Assembly (NCBI RefSeq): GCF_004348685.1
Contig: NZ_SMKO01000074.1
Location: 1 to 42,884 of the forward strand
DNA: 42,884 nucleotides
Origin: Nonomuraea deserti
GTDB taxonomy: Bacteria; Actinomycetota; Actinomycetes; Streptosporangiales; Streptosporangiaceae
Direction of reading: 5' to 3'
A model generated the notes under the pieces. It saw only the letters and a program-made list of their open reading frames with translations. It made no database searches and was not told where the DNA came from. This document shows positions 16,026 to 23,250 of the stretch, piece after piece (the stretch's first letter is position 1; each line of letters starts with the position of its first letter). The position numbers were made by a program, and so were the translations under genes.

Positions 16026-18025
16026 GCTGGGTCCCTTCTCCTTCTTCTGACCAGATGCACGGCGGCGGCCACGGCCAGCACGGCCAGACCGGCGACGATG
16101 GGGACGGGCTCGAGGAACAGCAGCAGCACCGCGGCCACGGACGCCAGCACCCGTTCGAACCAGCCGGACAGGCCGCCCATCGCCATGGCCAGGGCCGCCA
16201 CGGCGACCGCCGACACGGCGGCCATCAGCAGCACGGTGCCGATCGGCCCCTGCCCGAGCAGCGCCTGCCCGTTGGGCGTGAGCACGAAGGCGAACGGCAC
16301 CAGGAAGGCCGGCAGCGTGTAACGCCAGGCCATCATCATCGTGCGGTACGTGTTGCCGCCGGTGATCGCGGCCGCCGCCACCGCCGACAGCGCGGTGGGC
16401 GGGCTCACCTCCGACAGCACCGCGTAATAGAAGACGAACATGTACGCCTCGGCCTGCGTCACGCCGAGCGCGGTGAGCGCCGGGCCGATGATGACCGCAG
16501 CGATGATGAAGCTCGCGGTCACCGGCACGGCCAGGCCCAGCAGCATGACAGCGACGGCGGACATGAGCGTGGTCAGGACCAGGTGGCCCGCGGCGAAGTC
16601 CACGATGATCGAGCTGAGGTTGAGGCCCAGGCCGGTCTGGGTGATGACGCCGACGATGATGCCCGCCGCCGCGCACACGGCCGTCACGGGCAGCACCTCC
16701 AGCGCGCCCTTGGCCAGCGCCTGCCCGACGCGTTTCGGGCCCATCCGGTGTTGCGGGTCGAGGAACGACAGCGCGAACGCGACCGCCGTGGCGATCACCA
16801 CCGCCTGGAACGCCGACCGGTCGAGCGCCATCAGCACGACGATGAGGATCAGCGAGCTGAAGTGGTAGCCGAAGCGCAGCAGCAGCCGGCCCGCACCGGG
16901 CGCGTCGACCGGCACGGCGTGGGTGTCGAAGCGGCGCGAGTCGATCTCGATGGCCAGGAAGATGCCCAGGTAGTAGAGAAGGGTCGGGATCGTCGCGTAC
17001 AGCAGCACCTCGAGGTAGCCGACCCGGAGGTATTCGGCGATGATGAACGCCGCCGCGCCGAGCGTGGGCGGCGACAGGATGGCGCCGATGCCGCTCGCGG
17101 CCAGGATGCCGCCGGCCGGCTCCTTCGGGTAGCCGGCCCGCCTGAGCACCGGCCAGGCGACGCTGCCGAGGCTGACCGTGGTGGCCACGCCCGAGCCGGA
17201 CACGGTGCCGAGCAGGAAGCCCGCGGTGGCGACGGTGCGGCCGGGGGCGGAGCGGGACTTGCGGAAGGCGGCGAAGCTCAGGTCGATGAAGAACCGGCTC
17301 GCGCCCGAATAGTCCAGCACGGCGCCGTAGATGGTGAACAGGATGATGTAACTCGCGGCCACCTGCATCGGGACGCCGAAGAAGCCTTCGGTGCCGGTGT
17401 AGAGCTGCGAGACGATCTGGCTGAGATCGAAGCCTCGGTGGCCGATGGTCCAATCGATCGGCAGATATGCCCCGTAATAGGCATAAATCAGGAAAATGAC
17501 GCAGATAATGGCCAGCGCCATGCCGACGGTCCTGCGTACCGCCTCCAGCAGCAGCACCGTCAGCACCAGCCCGGCCACGATGTCGAGGTCCGTCAGCGCC
17601 GCGCCCGAACCCCGGTTGCGGAAGTCGTCGATGGCGGCCAGCGGATAGACCAGCACGGCGAGCGAGGCCGCGGCCAGCAGCCAGTCCATGACGCTCGGCC
17701 GCTCGGACAGCAGCGCGCCGGCCCCGGCCTCGGACGGGCGCACGTCGGGAGGGCGCCGCAGCCGGAGCAGCCCTGTCACCCGCCGCAGGTGGTTCGACAT
17801 GCCGGAGCGGTAGCAGACGAACACCAGCGGCAGTGCCACGGCCAGGAACGTCATCCGGTGCTGCAGCGCCTCGACCGGCCGGAAGACCACCACCAGCGCA
17901 TAAACCGACAGCAGCCCGCCGAGGATCCACACGCCGAGCCGCAGGGCCCCGCCGAGCTGCCGCGCCGGGCGTTCCTGTTCGTGCGCGGAAACCAGGTCGG
18001 CCTCACGGTCGCTCAGCTCGGTCAA
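16022..18025 (-). CDS. TRAP transporter fused permease subunit (DctQM-type)
   Basis: A 667-residue multi-pass protein. About 4-5 N-terminal hydrophobic segments correspond to the small DctQ part and are followed by the 12-TM DctM-like part with typical motifs: GTVSGSGVATTVSLGSVAWP, GAILSPPTLGAAAFIIAEYL, and the second-half equivalent SEVSPPTALSAVAAAAITGG. Fused permeases of this type partner with TAXI binding proteins and use an ion gradient. TTG at 18025 is chosen because GGGAGG lies five bases upstream and no better start follows nearby. First gene of a three-gene operon with the TAXI and DUF1850 genes. Confidence 0.93.
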   Translation of the reverse strand: MTELSDREADLVSAHEQERPARQLGGALRLGVWILGGLLSVYALVVVFRPVEALQHRMTFLAVALPLVFVCYRSGMSNHLRRVTGLLRLRRPPDVRPSEAGAGALLSERPSVMDWLLAAASLAVLVYPLAAIDDFRNRGSGAALTDLDIVAGLVLTVLLLEAVRRTVGMALAIICVIFLIYAYYGAYLPIDWTIGHRGFDLSQIVSQLYTGTEGFFGVPMQVAASYIILFTIYGAVLDYSGASRFFIDLSFAAFRKSRSAPGRTVATAGFLLGTVSGSGVATTVSLGSVAWPVLRRAGYPKEPAGGILAASGIGAILSPPTLGAAAFIIAEYLRVGYLEVLLYATIPTLLYYLGIFLAIEIDSRRFDTHAVPVDAPGAGRLLLRFGYHFSSLILIVVLMALDRSAFQAVVIATAVAFALSFLDPQHRMGPKRVGQALAKGALEVLPVTAVCAAAGIIVGVITQTGLGLNLSSIIVDFAAGHLVLTTLMSAVAVMLLGLAVPVTASFIIAAVIIGPALTALGVTQAEAYMFVFYYAVLSEVSPPTALSAVAAAAITGGNTYRTMMMAWRYTLPAFLVPFAFVLTPNGQALLGQGPIGTVLLMAAVSAVAVAALAMAMGGLSGWFERVLASVAAVLLLFLEPVPIVAGLAVLAVAAAVHLVRRRRRDPA

Positions 18026-18051
18026 GTCGTCCTCCCGACAGGGCGCGTTGC

Positions 18052-18070
18052 AGGGACTTTACGAGTCCCT
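18052..18070. promoter_or_regulatory. Inverted repeat upstream of TRAP operon
   Basis: AGGGACT-TTACG-AGTCCCT, seven-base perfect arms with a five-base loop, lies 27-45 bases upstream of the TTG start of the TRAP operon, inside an 88-base, unusually AT-rich gap after the thrS gene. It could be an operator or a hairpin in the leader. Confidence 0.4.
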
Positions 18071-18113
18071 TACTTGATCTGGGAAGAGGCCGTTACCTAT
18101 TTGGTTTCCGTTA

Positions 18114-19289
18114 TCAGTACAAGGGACGCGAATCGGCCGCCAGCCGCTCGACGGGCACGTCACCGGCCTGGCTGCCGTCCCGCCGCCGCACCGCGATCCC
18201 GCCGTCCGCCGCCTCGCGCGGCCCCACGACGAGCTGGTACGGCACCAGCCGGTGCGCCCGGATCCTGGCCCCGAGACTGCCCCGGTCGGCGGGCGCCAGC
18301 TCCGCCCGCAGCCCGGCGGCCAGGCAGCGCCGCAGCACCGACTCGGCGGCGGGCAGCTCCGCGTCGGACAGCGGCAGCACCACCGCCTGAACGGGCGCCA
18401 GCCAGGAGGGGAACGCGCCGCCGTGCACCTCGATGAGGTGCGCGACCAGGCGCTCGACGCCGCCCACGACGCTGCGGTGCACCATGACGGGCCGCTCGCC
18501 GCCGGCGTAGCTCAGGTCGAAGCGCCGCGGCTGGAAGTAGTCGACCTGGACGGTGGACAGGGTGCTCTCGCGGCCGGCCGGGTCGGTGATCTGGATGTCG
18601 ATCTTCGGCCCGTAGAAGGCGCCTTCGCCCCGCTCCTCGTCGTAGTCGCGCCCGCGCTCCTTCAGCACCTCGCGCAGCACCGCCTCCGACCGCGCCCACA
18701 TGGCGGGGTCGTCCACGAACTTGTCGCCGTCGCCCCGCAGCGACAGCCGGTAGCGGGCGGCCCGGATGCCGAGCTGGGCGTGCGCGGCCTCGATCAGGTC
18801 GAGCGAGGCCGACACCTCGGCGGCGGCCTGCTCGGGAGCGCAGAAGACGTGGCCGTCGTTGAGCTGGATGGCGCGCACCCTGGTCAGCCCGCCGAGCACC
18901 CCGGACAGCTCCGAGCGGTACATCCCGCCCAGCTCCGCCAGGCGCAGCGGCAGTTCCCTGCGGCTGCGCCCGCGCGAGCGGTAGATGAGCGCGTGGTGCG
19001 GGCACAGGCTGGGCCGCAGCACGAACTCCTCGCCGCCCACGTTCATGGGCGGGAACATGTCCTCCGCGTAGTGCGCCCAGTGCCCCGATCGTTCGTACAG
19101 CTCGCGCTTGCCGAGCACGGGGGAGTTGACGTGCTGGTAGCCGTTGCGGCGTTCGAGCTCGTGAACGTAGTCCTCGACGGCCTTGCGCACGGCCGCGCCC
19201 GCCGGCAGCCAGCAGGGCAGGCCGGAGCCGATCAGCGGGTCGGTGTCGAAGATGCCCAGCTCGCGGCCGAGCCTGCGGTGGTCGTTCAT
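18114..19289 (-). CDS. thrS: Short threonyl-tRNA synthetase lacking N-terminal TGS/editing domains
   Basis: A 391-residue class II synthetase that charges tRNA-Thr, here only the catalytic and anticodon-binding parts; full ThrRS is about 640-680 residues. Motif 2 is GGMYRSELSGVLGGLTRVRA and motif 3 MVHRSVVGGVERLVAHLIE. All three zinc ligands that select threonine appear kept (Cys96 in LCPHH, His147 in NDGHVFC, His271 in MVHRS). The C-terminal 95 residues are the anticodon domain. Absence of the editing domain means mischarged Ser-tRNA could not be cleared in cis. Such extra copies can be stress or antibiotic-resistance forms; the role here is unknown. ATG 19289 follows AAAGGA. A 17-codon leader with three Thr codons and competing hairpins precedes it. 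Divergent from a LuxR gene. Confidence 0.9.
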   Translation of the reverse strand: MNDHRRLGRELGIFDTDPLIGSGLPCWLPAGAAVRKAVEDYVHELERRNGYQHVNSPVLGKRELYERSGHWAHYAEDMFPPMNVGGEEFVLRPSLCPHHALIYRSRGRSRRELPLRLAELGGMYRSELSGVLGGLTRVRAIQLNDGHVFCAPEQAAAEVSASLDLIEAAHAQLGIRAARYRLSLRGDGDKFVDDPAMWARSEAVLREVLKERGRDYDEERGEGAFYGPKIDIQITDPAGRESTLSTVQVDYFQPRRFDLSYAGGERPVMVHRSVVGGVERLVAHLIEVHGGAFPSWLAPVQAVVLPLSDAELPAAESVLRRCLAAGLRAELAPADRGSLGARIRAHRLVPYQLVVGPREAADGGIAVRRRDGSQAGDVPVERLAADSRPLY

Positions 19290-19310
19290 GATCGTCCTTT
19301 GCGTGGAAAG

Positions 19311-19346
19311 GGCGAACGACCGCGTTCCCGGGCGTTCGCCCGGGAA
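19311..19346 (-). promoter_or_regulatory. Mutually exclusive hairpins between Thr leader peptide and thrS (attenuator-like)
   Basis: In the transcript, TTCCCGGGCG pairs with CGCCCGGGAA (19325-19346, ten-base arms) to form a strong stem. Its 5' arm and loop, GGGCGAACG, are also perfectly complementary to CGTTCGCCC further downstream (about 19311-19319), so the two stems cannot coexist. The second stem ends just before the CTTTCC stretch and the ribosome site of thrS. This layout fits ribosome-mediated attenuation; no long U-run is present, as often in GC-rich actinomycetes. Confidence 0.6.
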
Positions 19347-19354
19347 GCATGGAA

Positions 19355-19405
19355 TCAGCGCGCCGGGACGAGGTCCGGCGTCGTCGTGACGGAAGCGCGC
19401 TGCAT
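19355..19405 (-). CDS. Putative threonine attenuation leader peptide upstream of thrS
   Basis: A 16-residue reading frame, MQRASVTTTPDLVPAR, with three consecutive ACG threonine codons, ending at TGA nine bases before the strong hairpin that precedes thrS. The Thr run at the middle of a short peptide placed ahead of a threonyl-tRNA synthetase is the classical design of a leader whose ribosome stalls when Thr-tRNA is scarce. It probably starts on a leaderless transcript: TATGGT (a TANNNT -10 box) lies six bases before the ATG. The call rests on sequence logic only; expression is not shown. Confidence 0.65.
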   Translation of the reverse strand: MQRASVTTTPDLVPAR

Positions 19406-19411
19406 GCGACG

Positions 19412-19442
19412 ACCATAACATCCGGCGCGCCTCGGCTGTCAC
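19412..19442 (-). promoter_or_regulatory. Candidate promoter for leader peptide-thrS
   Basis: On the minus strand GTGACA (19442-19437) and TATGGT (19417-19412) could act as -35 and -10 boxes with a 19-base spacer, giving transcription start at or next to the leader ATG at 19405. The inverted repeat at 19443-19461 abuts the -35 box. Confidence 0.4.
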
Positions 19443-19461
19443 CGTGAAGGAAACCTTCACG
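19443..19461. promoter_or_regulatory. Inverted repeat operator between thrS and luxR
   Basis: CGTGAAGG-AAA-CCTTCACG has perfect eight-base arms and a three-base spacer. It lies directly upstream of the candidate thrS -35 box and 37 bases before the luxR GTG, so one bound dimer could affect both divergent genes. The adjacent LuxR-type protein is the obvious candidate binder. Confidence 0.55.
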
Positions 19462-19497
19462 AGAGTCCCAAGGAATGGCAAATGATATAAAGAGGCC

Positions 19498-20487
19498 GTG
19501 GCCGAGATCACCCTGGACGTCCGCCAGTTGCAGGTGTTCGCCGAGGTCGGCTACCAGGTCGCGGGCGGTGGGGGCGCGTACGCCGCGATGGCGGCGCTGC
19601 GCCGCGTGGTCCCGCTCGACGCCTACGAGTTCGTCGCGTTCGACCCCGCCACCGGGCGGCACCAGAGCGTCGTGTCCGACGGGCACCCGCGCATCGACCG
19701 CGACGCGGCGGAGGAGTACGCCGGGCTGGAGGCCTACCGCAGGGCGCTGGCCACCAGAGCGCCGGTCGGCATGCCCGAGCCGGGCACCGAGCGCTACTTC
19801 CGGCGCCATCTGGCCCCTTACGGGTGGCGGGCCGGGCTGACCGCGCCGCTGTTCCTCGGCGGCGGCCGCTACACCGGGCTGCTGCACCTGGTCTCCCGCG
19901 ACGACTTCCCGCGCCGCACGAAAGCGCTCGTGGCCGCCGTCAGCCCCATGCTGGCCCACGTCACCGACCTGACCCGATGCGTGATCGACCCGGTGGGGCT
20001 GCCGGCCGACTTCCGCGCGGTCGCCTTCGACCGGCTCGGCATCCGGCGTGAGGTGCCGGGGCGCGAGATCTCGCCCGCGCTGCGGGACGACCCGGCGATG
20101 GCCGCCTTCGCCCGCGCGTTCATCGACTCGCGCGAGCTGAGCAGGCACGGGCTCTGGCTCGACGGCGCCGGCGGATGGCACGAGCTGCGGCTGCTCAGGG
20201 CGGGCGTCGGGTTCCAGGGAGCGCTGCAGGGGGCCGTCGCCGCCGAGCGCCCGTGCCCGCTGCCCTACGACCTCACGGGCCGGGAGGTCGACGTGCTCAC
20301 CAGGGTGGCCGCGGGCGACTCCAACCCGCAGATCGCCGCCGCGCTCGTGCTCAGCGTCCGCACGGTCACCACCCACCTGGAGCACATCTTCGCCAAGCTG
20401 GGCTGCGACAGCCGCACCCGCCTGACCACCAAGGCCCTCGCCGAGGGCCTGTGCCGCCTCGACGTGCGGGGCGCGTTCGAGAAGTGA
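19498..20487 (+). CDS. LuxR-family transcriptional regulator
   Basis: A 329-residue protein. The C-terminal 65 residues are a LuxR/GerE helix-turn-helix (LTGREVDVLTRVAAGDSNPQ, then SVRTVTTHLEHIFAKLG). The N-terminal 250 residues resemble a GAF/PAS-type sensor fold without a receiver-domain phosphorylation site, so it is not a two-component response regulator. Start GTG 19498: AAGAGG is close upstream, and TATAAA six bases before it would also suit a leaderless transcript. Divergent from the short ThrRS and sharing its control region. Effector unknown. Confidence 0.88.
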   Translation: MAEITLDVRQLQVFAEVGYQVAGGGGAYAAMAALRRVVPLDAYEFVAFDPATGRHQSVVSDGHPRIDRDAAEEYAGLEAYRRALATRAPVGMPEPGTERYFRRHLAPYGWRAGLTAPLFLGGGRYTGLLHLVSRDDFPRRTKALVAAVSPMLAHVTDLTRCVIDPVGLPADFRAVAFDRLGIRREVPGREISPALRDDPAMAAFARAFIDSRELSRHGLWLDGAGGWHELRLLRAGVGFQGALQGAVAAERPCPLPYDLTGREVDVLTRVAAGDSNPQIAAALVLSVRTVTTHLEHIFAKLGCDSRTRLTTKALAEGLCRLDVRGAFEK

Positions 20488-20529
20488 CGGAGTGGCGATC
20501 GCCCGGAGCGCCACGGAAGGGTGTTCGCC

Positions 20530-21336
20530 GTGCAGGACGACGTCTACCGCTACAACGAGGAACGCTGGGAAGCCCTGGTGGAGGCGGACGCCTTGTTCAC
20601 CCGCCCCATGCTCGACCTGGACGCGGAGCGGGCCCGCGACTATCTGAGCCTGGAGAGGCTGGGCCTTCCCGGCGACCTGGCGGGCAGGAAGGTGCTCTGC
20701 CTGGCGGGAGGAGGCGGGCAGCAGTCCGCGGCCTTCGCCCTGCTCGGAGCCGACGTGACGGTGCTCGACATCTCGCCGGGGCAGCTGGCGCGTGACCGCT
20801 CGGCCGCCGAGCACCACGGCGTCGGCGTCCGCACCGTCCAAGGAGACATGCGGGACCTGTCGGTTCTCGGCGGCTCCTCGTTCGACCTTGTCTGGCATCC
20901 GTACTCGTTGACGTTCGTCCCGGACTCCCGGATCGTCTTCCGCGAGGTCGCGAGAGTCGTCGCGCCAGGCGGGCACTACTACCTGATGTGCGCCAACCCG
21001 TTCTTCTCCGGGCTCACGCACGAGTCGTGGAACGGGGAGGGCTACACGCTCGAGCAGCCCTACACCGACGAAGCCATGACCTGCTATCCCGACCAGGACT
21101 GGGTCTACGACCGCACGCCGTCGGGCCGCGTCGTCCGCGAGCCCAGGGAGTACACGCAGACGTTGAGCCGGATCGTCAACGGACTGACCCGGGAGGGTTT
21201 CGTGCTGAGGCTACTCTCCGAGGTCCGCGGCGATCGCCGCGACGCGGAACCAGGGAGCTGGGAGCACTTCATGACGGTGGCCCCGCCCTGGCTGGAATTC
21301 GTCTGGCAGTACCGCCCCGGCGCCCCCGGAAGCTGA
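20530..21336 (+). CDS. Class I SAM-dependent methyltransferase
   Basis: A 268-residue Rossmann-fold methyltransferase. Motif I is VLCLAGGGGQQSAAFALLGA, followed by the acidic motif II residue in VTVLDISPGQL, GDMRDLS, and the post-motif SFDLVWHPYSL and VVAPGGHYYLMCANPF segments. The acceptor is unknown; the C-terminal half has aromatic-rich stretches (EGYTLEQPYTDEAMTCYPDQ) that may form the acceptor lid. GTG 20530 is preferred because GGAAGG ends nine bases upstream; GTG 20521 would lie on it. It follows the LuxR gene by 42 bases and is convergent with an anti-sigma-type gene. Confidence 0.85.
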   Translation: MQDDVYRYNEERWEALVEADALFTRPMLDLDAERARDYLSLERLGLPGDLAGRKVLCLAGGGGQQSAAFALLGADVTVLDISPGQLARDRSAAEHHGVGVRTVQGDMRDLSVLGGSSFDLVWHPYSLTFVPDSRIVFREVARVVAPGGHYYLMCANPFFSGLTHESWNGEGYTLEQPYTDEAMTCYPDQDWVYDRTPSGRVVREPREYTQTLSRIVNGLTREGFVLRLLSEVRGDRRDAEPGSWEHFMTVAPPWLEFVWQYRPGAPGS

Positions 21337-21357
21337 GGGACCGTTCCAAAGGCGGAC

Positions 21358-21819
21358 CTAAACGGCCAGCTGCGCGGCCACGCGACCCTGGAGCAGCTCG
21401 AACCAGACGGTCGTCGAACCGTCCTCGCGGGTGAAACCCCAGCGGTGGCTGAGCGCCTCGATCAACGGCAGGCCCCGGCCGCTGGTCGCCTGCGCACTCG
21501 TACGGCACACGCAGGGAGGCCCCTCCGACCCGGCGTCCGCCACGAACACCCGCACCAGCGTGTCCGAGCGCGTCACGGTCACCGTGAACGACCCCCCGGC
21601 GCCGGACCGGCTGTGCAGCACCGCGTTCGTGGCCAGCTCGCTGGTGAGCAGCACGACGTCGTCGTGGAGGGGGTGATCGCGGCCGAGCGCGTCCGTCACG
21701 AGGCTCCTGGCCCTGGAGACCTGGGAGGGACTCCCCGGCAGCCGGGCCACGAGATCGTGGCCGGCGGGTGGATCGCCCTCTTCGGTCCCATCGACGCGGT
21801 GCGAGTCCGGCGGTGCCAC
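21358..21819 (-). CDS. ATP-binding protein of the anti-sigma/RsbW (HATPase_c) type
   Basis: A 153-residue GHKL-fold protein. The N-box is VVLLTSELATNAVLHS; the ATP-lid elements are VADAGSEGPP and SGRGLPLIEAL. Single-domain GHKL proteins of this size are very numerous in actinomycetes and act as anti-sigma factor or anti-anti-sigma-phosphorylating kinases, usually with partners encoded elsewhere. No STAS-domain partner or phosphatase is adjacent. GTG 21819 is chosen because GGGGGAGG lies five bases upstream. Convergent with the methyltransferase. Confidence 0.88.
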   Translation of the reverse strand: MAPPDSHRVDGTEEGDPPAGHDLVARLPGSPSQVSRARSLVTDALGRDHPLHDDVVLLTSELATNAVLHSRSGAGGSFTVTVTRSDTLVRVFVADAGSEGPPCVCRTSAQATSGRGLPLIEALSHRWGFTREDGSTTVWFELLQGRVAAQLAV

Positions 21820-21999
21820 GGCGACCTCCCCCAAATCCGGTGACTCTATGAGACGCGCGAGATGGGTGCTGGAGATTATCGCGAAAAGGTAGGAATGGGC
21901 TTTCCCAAGGTCGCCTGCGCTACCTCCGGCGGCGACCGAGTACGCTGCGATCGACGAGTCGTCCGGACCCCGGAGGAGCGCAGCGTGCGAGGAGGTGGC

Positions 22000-22467
22000 G
22001 TGAACAGCCTGGATGCCGTCTGGGTGCGGCCGTACGACCGGCCGGGTGCGGCGGTCGTGACCGGCGTCTTCGACATCCTGCACGTGGGCCATGTGCGCTA
22101 TCTGGGAACGGTGGCCGAGCGCGGGCTGCCGCTGGTCGTCGGCGTCGAGGACGATCCGCGGGTGCGGGCGTGGAAGGGCCCCAGCCGGCCGCTCAACCCG
22201 GCGGCCGAACGCGCCGAGGTGCTGGCCGCGCTCCGCTTCGTGACCGGGGTGTTCATCGTGACGGGGCCGCCCGAGGCGCACGGGCCCGAGGACTACATCG
22301 ACCTGCTCGCCCCGATGCGGCCGGGCGCGCTCGCGCACACGGCGGGCGACCCGCACGCGGGCGCGCGGGCCGCCGCCGCGGCGATCCTGGGCGCGGAGTG
22401 CTGGGAGATGGACGCCATTCCCGGCCGCTCGACCACCCGCATCGTGAACGCGGCGGGAAAGGGCTGA
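22000..22467 (+). CDS. Cytidylyltransferase-like nucleotidyltransferase
   Basis: A 155-residue nucleotidyltransferase of the RfaE C-domain/glycerol-3-phosphate cytidylyltransferase type. The ATP/CTP-binding HxGH motif is in GVFDILHVGHVRYLG and the C-terminal RSTTRIVNA corresponds to the family ISSTxI motif. Such enzymes activate a phosphorylated sugar, alcohol or cofactor with a nucleotide; the substrate cannot be told. GTG 22000 follows GGAGG at five bases. Transcribed divergently from the anti-sigma gene. Confidence 0.85.
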   Translation: MNSLDAVWVRPYDRPGAAVVTGVFDILHVGHVRYLGTVAERGLPLVVGVEDDPRVRAWKGPSRPLNPAAERAEVLAALRFVTGVFIVTGPPEAHGPEDYIDLLAPMRPGALAHTAGDPHAGARAAAAAILGAECWEMDAIPGRSTTRIVNAAGKG

Positions 22468-22496
22468 CCACCGGGGGCGGGAGCCTGTGCCATGTC

Positions 22497-22560
22497 GGGC
22501 CCGCCGCGCGGGCCCGCCGCGCGGGCCGGCCGCCCGTCAGGCGTCCCGCGCGGGCCGGGC
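22497..22560. repeat. Extremely GC-rich repeat/hairpin tract
   Basis: The 143-base gap between the nucleotidyltransferase and the PAP2-like gene contains GGGCCCGCCGCGC repeated in tandem about 2.3 times and further CGCGCGGGCC copies. The unit is nearly self-complementary, so the transcript would form strong stems; it may act as a terminator. No gene is seen here. Confidence 0.5.
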
Positions 22561-22610
22561 GCAGGCATGTCGCCGGGGCCGCGCGCCATGATCGCGTAAT
22601 CTTGGCTGTC

Positions 22611-23198
22611 ATGACGGGTGACCTCGTGGCGAGACAGGTGACCAACGTGCTGGCACCGCAGGTGCTGGTCATCGTCATGCCGCCGGTCGTGGGCCTGCTC
22701 GCGCAGGGCTGGAGCGGGGCGGCGTGGGGCCTGGTCGCCTCGGCGTTCTGCGGCGGAGTGCCGGCGGCGGTGATCGCGGTCGGCGTGCGCTCGGGGCGGC
22801 TCGACTCGCACCACATCGTCGACCGCGCCCGCCGCACGCGCCCGCTGCTGGCCGCGGTGGCAGCGGTGCTGGTGGCGCTGGCGCTGCTGGTCCTCATGGG
22901 TGCGCCGAGGTTGCTCGTCGCCACCGTGACCGCGATGCTGGCCGCGCTGGCGGTGACCGTGCCGATCACGCTGCGCTGGAAGATCTCCTTCCACGCCGCC
23001 GTCTGCGCGGGCACGGTGGTGGTGCTCGCGCACGTGCTGCCCTCCTGGCCGGCCGCGGTCGCCGGCGCCGCCGTCGTGGCGCTGGTGTGCTGGGCCAGGG
23101 TGCGCCTGACGCACCACACCTGGCCGCAGGTGGTGGCGGGCACGGCGGTGGGGGCGCTGGTGACGTGGGCCACGCTGGCCGCGTTCGGCCTGAGCTGA
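22611..23198 (+). CDS. PAP2-like phosphatase family membrane protein
   Basis: A 195-residue protein with about five to six hydrophobic segments. Three elements resemble the PAP2 phosphatase motifs: RARRTRP (motif 1), SFHAAVCAG (motif 2, SxHA) and RVRLTHHTWPQVVAGTAVG (motif 3, R-x5-H-x4-V-x2-G). PAP2 enzymes remove phosphate from lipid phosphates such as phosphatidate or polyprenyl pyrophosphate. Motif 2 lacks the usual Gly between Ser and His, so activity is uncertain. ATG 22611 is chosen because the open frame further upstream is only a GC-driven extension through the repeat tract. Confidence 0.78.
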   Translation: MTGDLVARQVTNVLAPQVLVIVMPPVVGLLAQGWSGAAWGLVASAFCGGVPAAVIAVGVRSGRLDSHHIVDRARRTRPLLAAVAAVLVALALLVLMGAPRLLVATVTAMLAALAVTVPITLRWKISFHAAVCAGTVVVLAHVLPSWPAAVAGAAVVALVCWARVRLTHHTWPQVVAGTAVGALVTWATLAAFGLS

Positions 23199-23250
23199 TC
23201 ACCGGGGATGATCGCGGAATAGCGGGGTGCGCGCGGCGGTTGCCGCGAGC

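Noticed and set aside
16055..18436. Very long plus-strand open frame (over 790 codons) opposite the TRAP genes
   Set aside because: It is antisense to a well-supported permease and binding protein; its product is a Gly/Arg/His/Asp-rich string with no domain. Such frames arise from GC-biased third positions.
19290..19511. Upstream extension of thrS to an earlier ATG
   Set aside because: The extension has no similarity to ThrRS N-terminal domains and runs through the leader peptide and hairpins; ATG 19289 has a proper ribosome site.
22468..22610. Small gene or structured RNA in the GC-rich gap
   Set aside because: The sequence is short tandem GGGCCCGCCGCGC-type repeats; open frames there are compositional. 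A terminator-like hairpin is the most I can support.
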